A DNA stretch of 64,000 bases from Buchnera aphidicola str. Ua (Uroleucon ambrosiae) (GTDB lineage: Bacteria > Pseudomonadota > Gammaproteobacteria > Enterobacterales > Enterobacteriaceae), in NCBI RefSeq assembly GCF_000225465.1, contig NC_017259.1, forward strand, positions 62,001 to 126,000. The letters run 5' to 3'. Both the position numbers and the translations under genes were made by a program. This document shows, one piece after another, positions 32,052 through 43,590 of the stretch (its first letter is position 1; each line of letters begins with the position of its first letter). The notes under the pieces were generated by a model. That model was not told the origin of the DNA, ran no database searches, and worked only from the letters and a program-made list of their open reading frames with translations.

Positions 32052-32095
32052 TATTTTAAAATTTCATAAGATATGTATAATTTTAAGGAAAATAT

Positions 32096-34093
32096 ATGTG
32101 TTCACGAAAAGAATTAGCTAATGCAATTCGTATGTTAAGTATAGATTCTGTTCAAAATGCAAAATCAGGACATCCTGGAATGCCTATGGGTATGGCTGAT
32201 ATTGCAGAAGTTTTGTGGAGAGATTTTTTAAAACATAATCCTAAAAATCCAAATTGGTATAATCGTGATCGATTTATATTATCAAATGGACATGGTTCGA
32301 TGTTGTTATATAGTTTATTACATCTGACAGGGTATAATTTATCAATAGAAGAATTAAAAAATTTTAGACAACTTCATTCAAAAACTCCAGGGCATCCTGA
32401 AATAGGTGAAACACCTGGTGTCGAAATAACTACTGGTCCTTTAGGTCAAGGATTAGCTAATGCTGTAGGTATGGCAATCGCTGAAAGAACTTTAAGTGCT
32501 TATTTTAATAGAACAGGATATAATATTATTGATCATTATACTTGGGTTTTTTTAGGTGATGGTTGTTTAATGGAAGGAATTTCTCATGAAGTATGTTCTT
32601 TAGCTGGTACTTTAAATCTTGGTAAATTAATTATTTTTTATGATAAAAATGGTATTTCAATAGATGGTAAAGTATCAAATTGGTTTACAGATGATACTGC
32701 AAAACGTTTTGAAGCTTATAATTGGCATGTGATAGACAATATAGATGGTCACAATGCAAATATAATTAATAAAAGCATCAAAATAGCTCAATCAGTGAAA
32801 AATAAACCATCAATTATTATTTGTAATACGATTATTGGTTTTGGTTCCCCTAATAAATCAGGAACATCAGAATCACATGGAGCTCCTCTTGGTGAAATGG
32901 AGATTTCTTTAACTCGAGAACATTTAAACTGGAATTATTCTTCTTTTAAAATTCCTGATAAAATTTATAAAAAATGGAATTATATCAAAAAAGGTTTAGA
33001 ATTAGAAAAACAATGGAACGAATTATTTGCTTTATATCAATCAAAATATCCTGATTTATCATCAGAATATTTAAGACGAATTAATCAAAAATTGCCTCAT
33101 AATTGGAATAAAATCACTAATAATTATATTCATTTTTTACAAAATAATAAAAAAAATATTGCAAGTCGACAAGCTTCTCAAAATACATTAGAGAAATATG
33201 CTAATATTTTACCTGAATTAATTGGTGGTTCAGCTGATTTATCACCTAGCAATTTAACTATGTGGTCTAATTGCAATTCGATAAAAGATAATTTATCAGG
33301 TAATTATATTCATTATGGGGTTCGTGAATTTGGAATGACTGCTATTGCAAATGGAATAGCTCATCATGGTGGTTTTATTCCTTATACTGCTACATTTTTA
33401 ATATTTGTTGAATATGCAAGAAATGCGGTTCGTATGGCTGCTTTAATGAATACAAAACATATTTTTGTATATACTCATGATTCTATTGGATTAGGTGAAG
33501 ACGGTCCTACACATCAACCTATAGAACAAATAGCTAGTTTACGTATGACTCCTAATATAGATGTATGGAGACCTAGTGATCAAGTGGAAACAGCAGTAGC
33601 TTGGAAACATGCTATTGAGAAAAAATCAGGACCAACAGCATTAATTTTATCACGTCAAAATTTACCTCAATTTTCTAGAAATTCTAAAACATTAAATAAT
33701 ATTTCTTATGGAGGATATATATTATATGATTCTGATAAACCATTGGATATTATTTTTATATCTACTGGTTCAGAGCTTTATATTACTTTAATGGCTGCAA
33801 AAAAATTGACATGTTTAGGATATTCTACACGCGTAGTATCTATGCCTTCTACTAATGTATTTGATCGACAAGATTCTACATATAAACAATCTGTATTACC
33901 ATCTTATGTTATAAAAAAAGTTGCAATTGAAGCAAGTATAGAAGATTTTTGGTACAAATATGTAGGAATTAATGGTTTAATCATTGGTATGAAAACATTT
34001 GGTGCATCAGCTCCAGCGGAAGATTTATTTAAAAAATTTGGTTTTACTATAGATAATGTAGTTAAAAAATCAATAATTTTCTTACAATCTTAA
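32096..34093 (+). CDS. tktB: Transketolase
   Basis: This thiamine-diphosphate enzyme of the pentose phosphate pathway is 665 aa (E. coli 663-667). The ThDP motif is [13 protein letters not shown] through N in the first third. [12 protein letters not shown] lies near residue 23 and the pyrimidine-domain block [15 protein letters not shown] in the middle. An AAGGAA site precedes the ATG. Adjacency to talA suggests the tktB locus, although sequence alone does not separate TktA from TktB. Confidence 0.96.
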   Translation: MCSRKELANAIRMLSIDSVQNAKSGHPGMPMGMADIAEVLWRDFLKHNPKNPNWYNRDRFILSNGHGSMLLYSLLHLTGYNLSIEELKNFRQLHSKTPGHPEIGETPGVEITTGPLGQGLANAVGMAIAERTLSAYFNRTGYNIIDHYTWVFLGDGCLMEGISHEVCSLAGTLNLGKLIIFYDKNGISIDGKVSNWFTDDTAKRFEAYNWHVIDNIDGHNANIINKSIKIAQSVKNKPSIIICNTIIGFGSPNKSGTSESHGAPLGEMEISLTREHLNWNYSSFKIPDKIYKKWNYIKKGLELEKQWNELFALYQSKYPDLSSEYLRRINQKLPHNWNKITNNYIHFLQNNKKNIASRQASQNTLEKYANILPELIGGSADLSPSNLTMWSNCNSIKDNLSGNYIHYGVREFGMTAIANGIAHHGGFIPYTATFLIFVEYARNAVRMAALMNTKHIFVYTHDSIGLGEDGPTHQPIEQIASLRMTPNIDVWRPSDQVETAVAWKHAIEKKSGPTALILSRQNLPQFSRNSKTLNNISYGGYILYDSDKPLDIIFISTGSELYITLMAAKKLTCLGYSTRVVSMPSTNVFDRQDSTYKQSVLPSYVIKKVAIEASIEDFWYKYVGINGLIIGMKTFGASAPAEDLFKKFGFTIDNVVKKSIIFLQS

Positions 34094-34122
34094 TAGTTTT
34101 TTAAATTAATTTGAATTATCAT

Positions 34123-34147
34123 GGGGCTAAACTATAGCCCCGTTTTT
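34123..34147 (+). terminator. Intrinsic terminator of talA-tktB
   Basis: A G+C-containing 7-bp stem (GGGGCTA / TAGCCCC) with a 5-base loop is followed by G and five T residues, 30 bases after the tktB stop. It is the most canonical terminator in the window. Confidence 0.85.
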
Positions 34148-34200
34148 ATATAAACATAAAATAATATTTATGAATATATAAATTTTCATTTAGAGGTAAT

Positions 34201-35328
34201 ATGATTTGCTCAATTACTAAATTAGCACAACAGTTAATTTCTATTCCGTCTATTAGTCCACAAGATTTAGGTTGTCAAAATATTATTATTAAACGTTTAT
34301 GTTCCATGGGATTTACAATTAAACAAATTAATATTAATGATACAAAAAATTTATGGGCTTTTAGAGGTATTGGAAAAACATTGACATTTTTAGGACATAC
34401 AGATGTAGTATCACCAGGAAAATATGAAGATTGGGATACAAATCCTTTTGATCCAGTGATTCGTAATGGATTTGTATTTGGTCGAGGTGCTTCAGATATG
34501 AAAGGTGCTTTAGCATCTATGATTATCGCTTCTGAAAATTTTATAAAAAAATTTCCATATCATACAGGACGATTATCTTTTTTAATTACTTCAGATGAAG
34601 AATCAAGTGCAATTAATGGTACTACGAAAGTAGTAGAATATTTACAAAATCAAAATGATATAATTGACTACTGTATAGTAGGAGAACCATCTAGTACTAA
34701 AACAATTGGAGATGTTATAAAAAATGGACGACGTGGTTCTATTACTGCTAATATTACTATTAATGGAATGCAAGGACATATTGCGTATCCTCATTTAGCA
34801 GATAATCCAATACATAAAGCATTACCAATTATTCTTAAAATATTATCTATGAAGTTAGATGATGGAAATGAATTTTTTTCACCAACTAGCATAAATATTG
34901 CTAATATTCATTCTGGAGAAGGAATTAGTAACATTATTCCGAAATCATTATTTGTGCAATTTAATATTCGTTTTAGTACAGAAACATCGGAACTAAAAAT
35001 TCAATCACAAATTATTAATATATTAAATGAAAATAAAATTGATTATTCGATAAAATGGGATATTTCAGGGCAACCTTTTCTTACTAAGAAAGGTATATTG
35101 ATAGATACTGTTATGCAATCTATTAAATTTTTTAATAAAAAAAAACCTATTTTATCTACTTCAGGTGGTACCTCTGATGGTAGATTTATTGCTTTAATGG
35201 GAGCTGAAGTTATTGAATTAGGTTTAACAAATAACACAATTCATAAAATTAATGAGTGTGTAAAAATATCTGATTTGCAAATATTAAGTTGTATTTATGA
35301 AGATATAATGAAAAGATTACTGACATAA
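34201..35328 (+). CDS. dapE: Succinyl-diaminopimelate desuccinylase
   Basis: This M20-family zinc amidohydrolase of the lysine/meso-DAP pathway is 375 aa, equal to E. coli. Metal and catalytic motifs visible: [11 protein letters not shown] (about 63-73), [12 protein letters not shown] (about 95-106) and [12 protein letters not shown] (about 130-141). GAGGT lies before the ATG. dapA follows on the opposite strand, as part of a lysine-synthesis neighbourhood feeding both peptidoglycan and the host. Confidence 0.97.
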   Translation: MICSITKLAQQLISIPSISPQDLGCQNIIIKRLCSMGFTIKQININDTKNLWAFRGIGKTLTFLGHTDVVSPGKYEDWDTNPFDPVIRNGFVFGRGASDMKGALASMIIASENFIKKFPYHTGRLSFLITSDEESSAINGTTKVVEYLQNQNDIIDYCIVGEPSSTKTIGDVIKNGRRGSITANITINGMQGHIAYPHLADNPIHKALPIILKILSMKLDDGNEFFSPTSINIANIHSGEGISNIIPKSLFVQFNIRFSTETSELKIQSQIINILNENKIDYSIKWDISGQPFLTKKGILIDTVMQSIKFFNKKKPILSTSGGTSDGRFIALMGAEVIELGLTNNTIHKINECVKISDLQILSCIYEDIMKRLLT

Positions 35329-35471
35329 TTTAAAAAAATATTTATATAATTATTATCATCATTGATATCAGATGCAGAATATCATTAAGATAAGCTGCAT
35401 CAATTAATATAAATTAATATATTATACAAATATATTTTTTAATCTGATTTTATTTTTAAAAAATTATATTT

Positions 35472-35696
35472 TTATACAGGAGGCAAGATATTATAATTTT
35501 TTTCTTCTAGATCTTTATCTTGATAAGGGATACTATATTCTTCATTTTTCATAGGAATACTAATTCCTTTTGGCATAATTAATTCTTTTAATTGACTATT
35601 GACTTGTTTAAAGTTTGAATCATGATTTTGATACATATTTTTTAGCATACAAGAAGAAGTAAATAATGTACTAAGAATTTGTAATATGATTATAAT
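35472..35696 (-). CDS. bamC: Candidate miniature BamC-like lipoprotein (N-terminal remnant)
   Basis: Directly after dapA (12 bases on the same strand), where E. coli has bamC/nlpB, there is an open frame of about 74 codons. From the ATT at 35696 it reads MIIILQILSTLFTSSC, a short lipoprotein signal with an imperfect lipobox (Cys16). The mature part then contains LKELIMPKGISIPMKNEEYS and ends ILPPV. This parallels E. coli BamC (a segment ending in an LxAPAGMxLPV-like motif, then DYAIP and IRPP), the unstructured N-terminal stretch that binds BamD; the two globular BamC domains are absent. The start is uncertain: ATT at 35696 is non-standard, and the first ATG (35648) would remove the signal. 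It could be a functional mini-protein or a decaying pseudogene. Confidence 0.6.
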   Translation of the reverse strand: MIIILQILSTLFTSSCMLKNMYQNHDSNFKQVNSQLKELIMPKGISIPMKNEEYSIPYQDKDLEEKNYNILPPV

Positions 35697-35708
35697 GTTT
35701 AAAAATTT

Positions 35709-36593
35709 TTATTTTTTTGAAATATTAGCATATTGAATAGCTTTTTCCAGTTGCAAACAAGTAGAATGTAAAATTGGTGTCATTGGCAAACGTAGTGTAT
35801 TATTTTTGATTAATCCTATTTTTTTAGCTAACCATTTTACTGGAATAGGATTAGGTTCTATAAATAGTGCTTCATGTAATAATCTTAAACGTTTATTAAT
35901 CGATCGTGCATTGAAAAAGTCCCCTTTAAGTGCATAAGAACAAATTTTTGCCATTTCTCTTGCCGCGATATTTGCTGTAACTGATATTACCCCTTCACCA
36001 CCTAATTGCATAAAATCTAATGCTGTAGCATCATCTCCACTAATTAATAAAAAATCATTTTTGACCATTTCTTTTATTTTATTTATTCTTGATAAATCTC
36101 CTGTTGCTTCTTTAATGCCTATGATATTTTTCAATTTAGCTAATCTAGCAACCGTTTTGGGTAATAAATCACATCCTGTACGACTAGGAACATTATATAA
36201 AATTTGTGGTAATTCAGTATTTTCTGAAATAGCTTTAAAATGTTCATATAATCCTTCTTGAGTAGGTTTATTATAGTAAGGTGTAACACTTAGACAACCA
36301 CAAATACCAGATTTTTCAAATCTTTTTGTTAAAGATATAGCTTCTGTTGTTGCGTTAGCCCCTGTTCCAGCAATAACTGGAATGCGTTGATCTGCTAATT
36401 CTAAAGTTAACATTACAATATTAACGTGTTCTTCTTGACTAAGTGTTGCTGATTCTCCTGTTGTTCCAATAGAAACAATAGCTTTAGTTTTGTTTAATAC
36501 ATGATAATCAATTAATTTTTTTAAACTAAAACGACAAATTTGACCTTTTTCATCCATGGGTGTAATTAGTGCAACAATACTTCCTTTGAACAT
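35709..36593 (-). CDS. dapA: 4-hydroxy-tetrahydrodipicolinate synthase
   Basis: This is the first committed enzyme of lysine/DAP synthesis, condensing pyruvate with aspartate semialdehyde. It is 294 aa (E. coli 292). The Schiff-base lysine is K161 in [11 protein letters not shown]133 and R138 (YNVPSRTG) are present, as is GTTGES at about 43-48. The frame continues through the stop into the bamC-like remnant. It is convergent with dapE. Confidence 0.97.
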   Translation of the reverse strand: MFKGSIVALITPMDEKGQICRFSLKKLIDYHVLNKTKAIVSIGTTGESATLSQEEHVNIVMLTLELADQRIPVIAGTGANATTEAISLTKRFEKSGICGCLSVTPYYNKPTQEGLYEHFKAISENTELPQILYNVPSRTGCDLLPKTVARLAKLKNIIGIKEATGDLSRINKIKEMVKNDFLLISGDDATALDFMQLGGEGVISVTANIAAREMAKICSYALKGDFFNARSINKRLRLLHEALFIEPNPIPVKWLAKKIGLIKNNTLRLPMTPILHSTCLQLEKAIQYANISKK

Positions 36594-37064
36594 TATTTGT
36601 GCTCCTCCATAAAAATATCTTATGGGATGTTTGACATATTTTAAAAATAAAATATATAGAAATAATAGATATACTATTTAAAAATATATTTTAAAATATA
36701 TTAAAAGATTAATAGTACAAAATATAATTGATATCATAAAATATCAATAATGTTATAATTATAAATATTATTTATATTATTAAAATAATTTAATTTTCAA
36801 TTTTTTTAAAATGTTTATTTATTTATAAACAATATAAAATACATTTGTTTATTGTATAAAATAATATTTTTTATATAATATTTAATCTTAAATGAACATA
36901 TATACAATATATAATATAAGATTTTAGCATATGAAACAATTAGGCAGTATTTAATAATCTATAAAGAAATTTGAAAATTTATTGTAATAATAAATAAAAA
37001 ATTAAATTATAAATTTGAAGAAATAATTATGCTTCTAATTGGATACTTAAAATATTTTAAAAAA
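36594..37064. other. 471-base gap between dapA and aroC without a recognised gene
   Basis: This is extremely A+T-rich sequence between two minus-strand genes. I found no open frame of convincing composition, no tRNA and no strong terminator, only small A/T hairpins such as one near 36808-36830. It must hold the dapA promoter; TATAAT-like words are too common to choose one. It is probably the eroded remains of lost genes. Confidence 0.6.
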
Positions 37065-38129
37065 TTATTTTTCACTACATTGTGCACGAAATCTTAATAG
37101 ATGATCCATCAAAATAATTGCTACCATAGCTTCAGTGATTGGTACTGCACGTAATCCAACACATGGGTCATGCCTACCTTTAGTAATAATTGAAACTTTT
37201 TCATTTTTTGTGTTAATTGTATTTCCTTTTTTACAAATACTTGATGTAGGTTTAAAAGCTGTTTTTAATATAATGTTTTCACCATTACTAATACCTCCTA
37301 AAATACCTCCAGCATGATTAGTTTTAAATCCTTCTGGTGTAATTTCATCACGATGTATACTTCCTTTTTGATTGACTACCTGAAAACCATCTCCAATTTC
37401 TACACCTTTAACGGCATTAATACTCATTAAAGCATGTGCTAAGTCAGCATCAAGACGGTCGAAAATCGGTTCGCCAAGTCCTATAGGAACATTTTCAGCT
37501 ATAATTGTAATTTCAGCTCCAATAGAGTCACCAGTTTTTTTTAAATCTTTTATTAAATTTGCAATTTCAAAAACTTTTTTATGATCAGAGCAAAAAAAAG
37601 GATTGTTTTCTATTTCTTCCCATGATTTAAAAGGACAATTTATATTTCCTATTTTAGATAAATATGCACGTATAATAATTCCATATTTATTATAAAGATA
37701 TTTTTTTGCAATACCTCCAGCAGCAACTCGCATTGCAGTTTCTCGAGCAGAAGATCTTCCTCCTCCACGATAATCTCTTATTCCATATTTCTTTTCATAA
37801 GTATAATCTGCATGTCCTGGTCGAAAGATATTTTTTATATTCTTATAATCTTGCGAGCGTTGATCATTATTATAAATAATTAATCCAATACTAGTACCGG
37901 TTGTAATACCATTAAATATACCAGACAATATATGAATTTGATCTAGTTCTTGACGTGGAGTAGTATAACGAGATGTACCTGGTCTTCTACGATTTAAATC
38001 GTGCTGTAAATCTTCACAACATAATTTAAGACCTGGCGGTGTCCCATCAACAATACATCCTAATGCTGTTCCATGTGATTCACCAAAAGTAGTAACACAA
38101 AATATTTTACCGATTGTATTTCCAGACAT
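37065..38129 (-). CDS. aroC: Chorismate synthase
   Basis: This enzyme makes chorismate, the branch point to Phe, Tyr, Trp and folate, using reduced FMN. It is 354 aa (E. coli 361). Signature blocks: [14 protein letters not shown] near the N-terminus, [13 protein letters not shown] (about 41-53), [18 protein letters not shown] (about 120-137) and [15 protein letters not shown] near the C-terminus. I start at the ATG at 38127-38129, which gives [10 protein letters not shown] like E. coli MAGNTIGQLF; an in-frame ATG 20 codons upstream adds only a hydrophobic run. Confidence 0.96.
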   Translation of the reverse strand: MSGNTIGKIFCVTTFGESHGTALGCIVDGTPPGLKLCCEDLQHDLNRRRPGTSRYTTPRQELDQIHILSGIFNGITTGTSIGLIIYNNDQRSQDYKNIKNIFRPGHADYTYEKKYGIRDYRGGGRSSARETAMRVAAGGIAKKYLYNKYGIIIRAYLSKIGNINCPFKSWEEIENNPFFCSDHKKVFEIANLIKDLKKTGDSIGAEITIIAENVPIGLGEPIFDRLDADLAHALMSINAVKGVEIGDGFQVVNQKGSIHRDEITPEGFKTNHAGGILGGISNGENIILKTAFKPTSSICKKGNTINTKNEKVSIITKGRHDPCVGLRAVPITEAMVAIILMDHLLRFRAQCSEK

Positions 38130-38395
38130 TATTTTTTCTCTAAATATAAAAGTGAATAATATAACTATACAGAACAAATATAAAAACATAATTTTTATTT
38201 TTAAAAACGTGAAATATATTTTATTTTAAATATTATTTTTTAAAAATTAATTTTTTAAGAATAATATTTTATTTGTTGTTTTTATAAAAACTAAATTATA
38301 TAATTAATAAAAATAAGTAAATAACTATATAAATTTAAATAAATTATATTACTTTTAATCTGTTCAATGAATTAATTTTATTGGTAATTAAAATT

Positions 38396-38932
38396 ATGGA
38401 TAAAAATAATCGAGATATTATTAATTCGAAGAATTTATTTCGTACATGGTTGAATGGTACTCGTGAGATAGTGCAAGATACTATTTTTCATTCTCGAATG
38501 CATAAAAAAAATAATACTAATATTATATCTAAACGTTTCATTTTTGAACAAAATGCTCATAGTCACTATTTTTCTTATAGAAATCAAAAAAAAAATTTAT
38601 TTAAAGATAATCCTGTATCTTATATTCGGCATGACAGCGCATATAATATCTTAAAAAATTTACAAGCAGGAAAATATAATCCAGATATTTTTCTTGATTT
38701 ACATGGATTAACACAATATCAAGCACAACAAGCATTAGGTGAATTAATTACGACATGTCAAAAAGAAAAATTTTTTTGTGCTCATATTATGCATGGATAT
38801 GGTAAAAATATATTAAAAAAGCAAACGCCCTTTTGGTTATCTCAACATCCAGATATTATAGCTTTTCATCAAGCTCCTAAATTTTTTGGAAGCGATGCTG
38901 CAATTATAGTCATAATTGAAATCCATTCTTGA
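38396..38932 (+). CDS. smrB: Smr-domain ribosome rescue endonuclease SmrB
   Basis: The product is 178 aa (E. coli SmrB/YfcN 183). The Smr signature is clear: FLDLHGLTQYQAQQALGELI, then HIMHGYGKNILKKQTPFWL, then FHQAPKFFGSDAAIIVII. In E. coli SmrB cleaves mRNA between collided ribosomes. It is divergent from aroC, which is a neighbour in E. coli too. The ATG at 38396 is the best start; an in-frame TTG lies at 38381. Confidence 0.92.
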   Translation: MDKNNRDIINSKNLFRTWLNGTREIVQDTIFHSRMHKKNNTNIISKRFIFEQNAHSHYFSYRNQKKNLFKDNPVSYIRHDSAYNILKNLQAGKYNPDIFLDLHGLTQYQAQQALGELITTCQKEKFFCAHIMHGYGKNILKKQTPFWLSQHPDIIAFHQAPKFFGSDAAIIVIIEIHS

Positions 38933-39079
38933 ATATATATTTTATTACAATTTAAATTACATAATTTTATCTTAAAAAATGTTTTATACATGCATAAGTT
39001 CATAATTGAACATTATATAAATTATGTATTTAAATAATTATTATTCGTAATCTTAAAATATAATAATATTATTATCGTT

Positions 39080-39162
39080 ATGACTACAATTTAAAGATTA
39101 GATTATTCACAGTATTATAGTAATATTTTTCTAAAAACCCTTATTTTGGGTTTTTTATTTTT
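39080..39162 (+). promoter_or_regulatory. his leader relic with attenuator-like terminator
   Basis: An 8-bp stem (AAAAACCC 39133-39140, GGGTTTTT 39148-39155) with a 7-base loop and a T-rich tail stands about 65 bases before hisG, where E. coli has the his attenuator terminator. About 50 bases further up, ATGACTACAATTTAAA (39080-39095) resembles the start of the E. coli hisL peptide gene (ATGAC...CAATTTAAA). Here it is shortened, hits a stop after four codons and has no run of His codons. This suggests the terminator survived while the sensing peptide decayed. It could instead be a simple terminator of smrB. Confidence 0.5.
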
Positions 39163-39220
39163 GAACTAAATTCAGTATAGATTCTTTTTTATTGATAAAA
39201 AATTTTTAAGGAATTTAAAC

Positions 39221-40120
39221 ATGTTTGAAAATAATCGTGTACGTATAGCGATGCAAAAAAATGGTCGTTTGAGTAATGATTCTATAAAGTTATTAACATG
39301 TTGTGGTATTAAAATTAATTTGAAACAAAAAAAATTGATAGCTTTTGCTGAAAATATGCCTATTGATGTCATGTTAGTGCGTGATGATGATATTCCTGGT
39401 CTCATAATGGATAATATAGTAGATTTAGGAATAGTAGGAGAAAATGTGCTGAAAGAAGAATCATTAAAACGCACATCACAAAAACTAGAATGTTCTTATA
39501 TTACCTTAAGAAGACTTGATTTTGGAATATGTAGATTGTCTTTAGCATTACCAGTGAATATGATTTATTCTAATATTACATCTTTACAAAATATTAGAAT
39601 AGCAACTTCATATCCTCATTTATTAAAAAAATATCTAGATTCAAAAAATATTACATTTAAATCTTGTATGTTAAATGGATCAGTGGAAGTAGCACCTAGG
39701 GCTGGTTTAGCTGATGCTATTTGTGATTTAGTTTCTACAGGAGCAACATTAGAAGCTAATGGTTTACGTGAAGTAGAAGTAGTTTATCATTCGCATGCAT
39801 GTCTTGTTTGCAAAACTGGTGATATTAATATCAATAAAAAAGAAATAATCAATAAATTAATGACACGTATTCAAGGGGTTATTAAAGCACGTGAATCTAA
39901 ATACATCATGTTACATGCTCCTATAAATAAATTAAATGAAGTAATATCATTATTACAAGGCGCAGAAAAACCTACTATTTTAAAATTAGCAGGTGATAAA
40001 AATCGAGTAGCAATGCATATGGTTAGTAGTGAAACATTGTTTTGGGAAACTATGGAAAAATTAAAATTATTAGGGGCTAGTTCAATATTAGTTTTGCCAA
40101 TTGAAAAAATGATGGAGTAA
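39221..40120 (+). CDS. hisG: ATP phosphoribosyltransferase
   Basis: This is the first and feedback-regulated step of histidine synthesis. It is 299 aa, the long form that carries its own C-terminal regulatory domain, like E. coli. Blocks: [34 protein letters not shown], and the PRPP-binding region [25 protein letters not shown] precedes the ATG. It is the first gene of hisGDCBHAFI. Confidence 0.98.
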   Translation: MFENNRVRIAMQKNGRLSNDSIKLLTCCGIKINLKQKKLIAFAENMPIDVMLVRDDDIPGLIMDNIVDLGIVGENVLKEESLKRTSQKLECSYITLRRLDFGICRLSLALPVNMIYSNITSLQNIRIATSYPHLLKKYLDSKNITFKSCMLNGSVEVAPRAGLADAICDLVSTGATLEANGLREVEVVYHSHACLVCKTGDININKKEIINKLMTRIQGVIKARESKYIMLHAPINKLNEVISLLQGAEKPTILKLAGDKNRVAMHMVSSETLFWETMEKLKLLGASSILVLPIEKMME

Positions 40121-40129
40121 AACTATAAA

Positions 40130-41443
40130 ATGAATAATTTTAATAAAATAATTTTTTGGAATCAATTAAATGTATATGAACAAAAAAAAATATTATCTAG
40201 ACCTGATTTAAAAAAAAATCTTAATATTAAAAAGACTGTTAAAGAAATTATTAATAATGTTAAAGTATTAGGTGATAAAGCATTAAGAGATTATTCTATT
40301 TTATTTGATAAATATGATTGTAAAAAATTTCAAATATCTAGTAAGCAGATTACCGTATCTTCACTATATTTAAATAAAGATTTAAAAAATTCTATTGACA
40401 TTGCAAAAAAAAATATTCAATTTTTTCATCAAGCACAAAGTTTATCTAAAGTAGATGTTGAAACTGAAATTGGAGTGCGTTGTCAGCAAGTTAATCTACC
40501 TTTAAATGCAATAGGAATTTATATACCTGGTGGAACAGCTCCTTTATTTTCTACTGTATTAATGCTGGCAATACCAGCTCAGATTGCTGGTTGTAATAAA
40601 ATTATTCTTTGTTCTCCTCCTCCAATTAGTAATGAAATATTATATGCAGCTCATATTTGTAAAATTAATACTATTTTTCAAGTTGGTGGTGCTCAAGCAA
40701 TAGCAGCACTAGCATTTGGTACTGAAACAATTCCTAAAGTCGATAAAATTTTTGGCCCAGGTAATGCTTATGTTACAGAAGCAAAATTACAAGTAAGTTC
40801 AGTATTAAATGGAACAGCTATAGATATGTTAGCAGGACCATCAGAATTGTTAATAATCGCTGATAATACTGCTAATGCAGATTTTATTGCTGCAGATTTA
40901 TTATCACAAGCTGAACATGGAATATCTTCTCAAGTTATTTTGTTAACACCATATGTTGAATTAGCAAAAAAAGTTTTAAATTCACTTAATAAACAGTTAA
41001 AAAATTTATCTAGATTATCAGAAATTTTAATTGCATTAAAAAATAGCGCAATTATTGTGACTCAAAATTTATTAGAGTGTATAAATATATCGAATGTGTA
41101 TTCTCCTGAACATTTAATTATTCAAACAAGTTCACCAAGAGAAATATTACCTCATATCTCAAATGCTAGTTCTATTTTTTTAGGTTCATGGTCTCCTGAA
41201 TCTGTTGGTGATTATGCATCTGGAACAAATCATGTTTTACCTACATATGGAAAATCTATTACTGATTCAGCTTTAGGTTTAGCAGATTTTCAAAAACGTG
41301 TGCTAATTCAAGAATTAACACCTAAAGGACTAATAAATCTATCTAATACTATTGAAATTTTAGCTTCTGCAGAAAAACTTGAAGCACATAAGAATGCTGT
41401 AAAAATTAGAACAGATTTTTTAAAGGAAAAATATGAAAAATAA
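40130..41443 (+). CDS. hisD: Histidinol dehydrogenase
   Basis: This zinc enzyme oxidises histidinol to histidine in two steps. It is 437 aa (E. coli 434). Motifs: YIPGGTAPLFSTVLM, FGPGNAYVTEAK, AGPSELLIIAD, LSQAEHG with the catalytic Glu/His region, and the C-terminal EAHKNAV. It starts 9 bases after hisG and overlaps hisC by 11 bases. Confidence 0.98.
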   Translation: MNNFNKIIFWNQLNVYEQKKILSRPDLKKNLNIKKTVKEIINNVKVLGDKALRDYSILFDKYDCKKFQISSKQITVSSLYLNKDLKNSIDIAKKNIQFFHQAQSLSKVDVETEIGVRCQQVNLPLNAIGIYIPGGTAPLFSTVLMLAIPAQIAGCNKIILCSPPPISNEILYAAHICKINTIFQVGGAQAIAALAFGTETIPKVDKIFGPGNAYVTEAKLQVSSVLNGTAIDMLAGPSELLIIADNTANADFIAADLLSQAEHGISSQVILLTPYVELAKKVLNSLNKQLKNLSRLSEILIALKNSAIIVTQNLLECINISNVYSPEHLIIQTSSPREILPHISNASSIFLGSWSPESVGDYASGTNHVLPTYGKSITDSALGLADFQKRVLIQELTPKGLINLSNTIEILASAEKLEAHKNAVKIRTDFLKEKYEK

Positions 41444-42539
41444 AATTTTGAAATTGTTTAGAAATAATATACAAAATTTAATACCTTATCAATCTGCAAG
41501 ACATATTGGAGGAATGCATGGTAATATATTATTAAATGCTAATGAATCACCTCTATCTGTTTGTTTTAAATCAAAAAAAAAAATATTTAATCGTTATCCT
41601 GAATGTCAACCTAATCATTTAATATCATTATATGCTTCTTATGTCAATTTATCTTGCGAACAAATATTAGTAACACGTGGTGCCGATGAAGGAATTGAAT
41701 TATTAATCAAATCTTTTTGTGAACCTAAAAAAGATGCAATTATTTATTGTCCTCCTACTTATGATATGTATAAAGTAAGTGCAAAAATAGCAGGTGTAGA
41801 AATTAAAGAAATCCCTACTATAAAAAATACTTGGCAATTAGACTTATGTAATATTAAGTCTAATTTAATTGGAGTCAAGTTAATATATATTTGTAATCCT
41901 AATAATCCTACCGGTAATCTTATATTATTAAATGATCTTATAAACTTATTAAGTATCACTTCTAATCAATGTTTAGTGGTAGTTGATGAAGCTTATATTG
42001 AATTTTCTCCGACTGATACTATGACTAGATATTTGTCAGAATATCCAAATTTAGTTATTTTACGAACTTTATCCAAATCTTTTGCATTAGCTGGTATAAG
42101 ATGTGGTTTTACTTTAGCTAATCAAGAGATCATTAATATTTTAAAAAAAGTTATTAGTCCCTATCCTATATCTGTACCTGTTACTGACATTGCCGTTCAA
42201 GCTTTAAAAGAAAAAAATATTCAATTAATGCAGAATAGAGTATCAATGTTAAACAATCACCGTATTTGGTTGATCAAAAAATTAAAAAGTATTCAATGTG
42301 TAGAAAAAGTTTTTATAAGTCAAGCTAATTATGTATTAGTGAAATTTTTTATGTTTAAAGAAATTTTTAAGACACTATGGAACAAAGGGATAATTTTAAG
42401 AAATCAACATGATAAAAAAAATTTAGAAAAATGCATTAGAATATCCATAGGAACACATTCAGAAAATGTACTTTTAATTAAAGAACTCAAAATATTTTCT
42501 AAAAAAAATATGTTTTCAGGTGGTGTCAGTGAAAAGTAA
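41433..42539 (+). CDS. hisC: Histidinol-phosphate aminotransferase
   Basis: This class II PLP aminotransferase is 368 aa (E. coli 356). The PLP lysine is in RTLSKSFALAGIRCG; NPNNPTGN and VVDEAYIEF are the usual preceding motifs. AAAGGAAA lies just before the ATG inside the hisD end. It overlaps hisD and hisB, so translation is probably coupled. Confidence 0.97.
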   Translation: MKNKILKLFRNNIQNLIPYQSARHIGGMHGNILLNANESPLSVCFKSKKKIFNRYPECQPNHLISLYASYVNLSCEQILVTRGADEGIELLIKSFCEPKKDAIIYCPPTYDMYKVSAKIAGVEIKEIPTIKNTWQLDLCNIKSNLIGVKLIYICNPNNPTGNLILLNDLINLLSITSNQCLVVVDEAYIEFSPTDTMTRYLSEYPNLVILRTLSKSFALAGIRCGFTLANQEIINILKKVISPYPISVPVTDIAVQALKEKNIQLMQNRVSMLNNHRIWLIKKLKSIQCVEKVFISQANYVLVKFFMFKEIFKTLWNKGIILRNQHDKKNLEKCIRISIGTHSENVLLIKELKIFSKKNMFSGGVSEK

Positions 42540-43590
42540 AATATTATTTCTTGATCGAGATGGTACATTAATTCATGAACCAAAAAATACTTACCAAATA
42601 GATTCAATAGATAAGTTGCGATTTAAAAAGAATGTTATTTCTTCATTACGCAAATTAATAAAATTAAACTATAAATTAATTATAGTGACAAATCAAGATG
42701 GGCTTGGTAGCAATAATTTTTTATTAAAAGATTTTAATCGACCGCATAGATTTATGTTAAACGTTTTTAGTTCAGAAGGAGTAACATTTGATGATGTATT
42801 AATTTGTCCTCATTATTTACATGATAATTGTTTATGTCGTAAACCTAAAATTCATATGTTAAAACCTTGGTTGAATAAAATCAATTTACATAATAGTTAC
42901 GTTATTGGTGATCGAGAAACAGATATGGAATTAGCAAAGAATATGCAATTAAAAGGAATTAAATACGATGATACATCATTTAATTGGATAGATATTGAAA
43001 AATATATTGTTAAATATAATAGATATATAGAAGTATTTAGAACTACAACAGAAACTAAAGCACATGTACAATTGTGGCTAGATTCAGAAGAAACGAGTCA
43101 AATTAATACAGGTATTAAATTTTTTGATCATATGTTAGAACAATTATCAGTTCATAGTGGAATTTGTATGAATATTGATATAAAAGGTGATCTTGAAGTG
43201 GATGATCATCATACTATAGAAGATACCGGTATTGTTTTAGGAGATGCGTTATTACAAGCTTTAGGAAATAAAATAGGTTTATCTAGATTTGGTTTTTATT
43301 TGCCTATGGATGAAAGTAAGTCTAATTGTATTATAGATATATCAAATCGTCCATATTTAATGTTTAAAACAACTTTTCATTATAAAATGGTAGGTGATCT
43401 TAGTACGAGTATGATTGAACATTTTTTTTATTCTTTGTGTTATGCAATGAAAATTACTCTTCATTTATATGCTGAAGGAAAGAATGATCATCATTGTGCA
43501 GAAAGTTTATTTAAAGTTTTTGGACGTGCATTACGTCAAGCTATTAAAATTGAAGGAAATAAATTACCAACTTCAAAAGGTATTTTATAA
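42529..43590 (+). CDS. hisB: Bifunctional histidinol-phosphatase / imidazoleglycerol-phosphate dehydratase
   Basis: The N-terminal HAD phosphatase (about residues 1-165) has LDRDGTLI with two catalytic Asp, TNQDGLG and a zinc-binding [14 protein letters not shown] loop. The C-terminal dehydratase (about 166-353) has the metal-binding [10 protein letters not shown] and [11 protein letters not shown] motifs. It is 353 aa (E. coli 355). I prefer the GTG at 42529, which gives 13 residues to DRDGT as in E. coli and follows AGGTGG; two earlier in-frame GTG codons are at 42520 and 42523. It overlaps the end of hisC. Confidence 0.96.
   Translation: MKSKILFLDRDGTLIHEPKNTYQIDSIDKLRFKKNVISSLRKLIKLNYKLIIVTNQDGLGSNNFLLKDFNRPHRFMLNVFSSEGVTFDDVLICPHYLHDNCLCRKPKIHMLKPWLNKINLHNSYVIGDRETDMELAKNMQLKGIKYDDTSFNWIDIEKYIVKYNRYIEVFRTTTETKAHVQLWLDSEETSQINTGIKFFDHMLEQLSVHSGICMNIDIKGDLEVDDHHTIEDTGIVLGDALLQALGNKIGLSRFGFYLPMDESKSNCIIDISNRPYLMFKTTFHYKMVGDLSTSMIEHFFYSLCYAMKITLHLYAEGKNDHHCAESLFKVFGRALRQAIKIEGNKLPTSKGIL

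Noticed and set aside
35371-35401. Hairpin GATGCAG/CTGCATC between dapE and the bamC-like gene
   Set aside because: It has only 7 bp with a 17-base loop and no U tract, so it is not convincing as a terminator.
36808-36830. A/T-only hairpin in the dapA-aroC gap
   Set aside because: Such stems are frequent by chance at this base composition.
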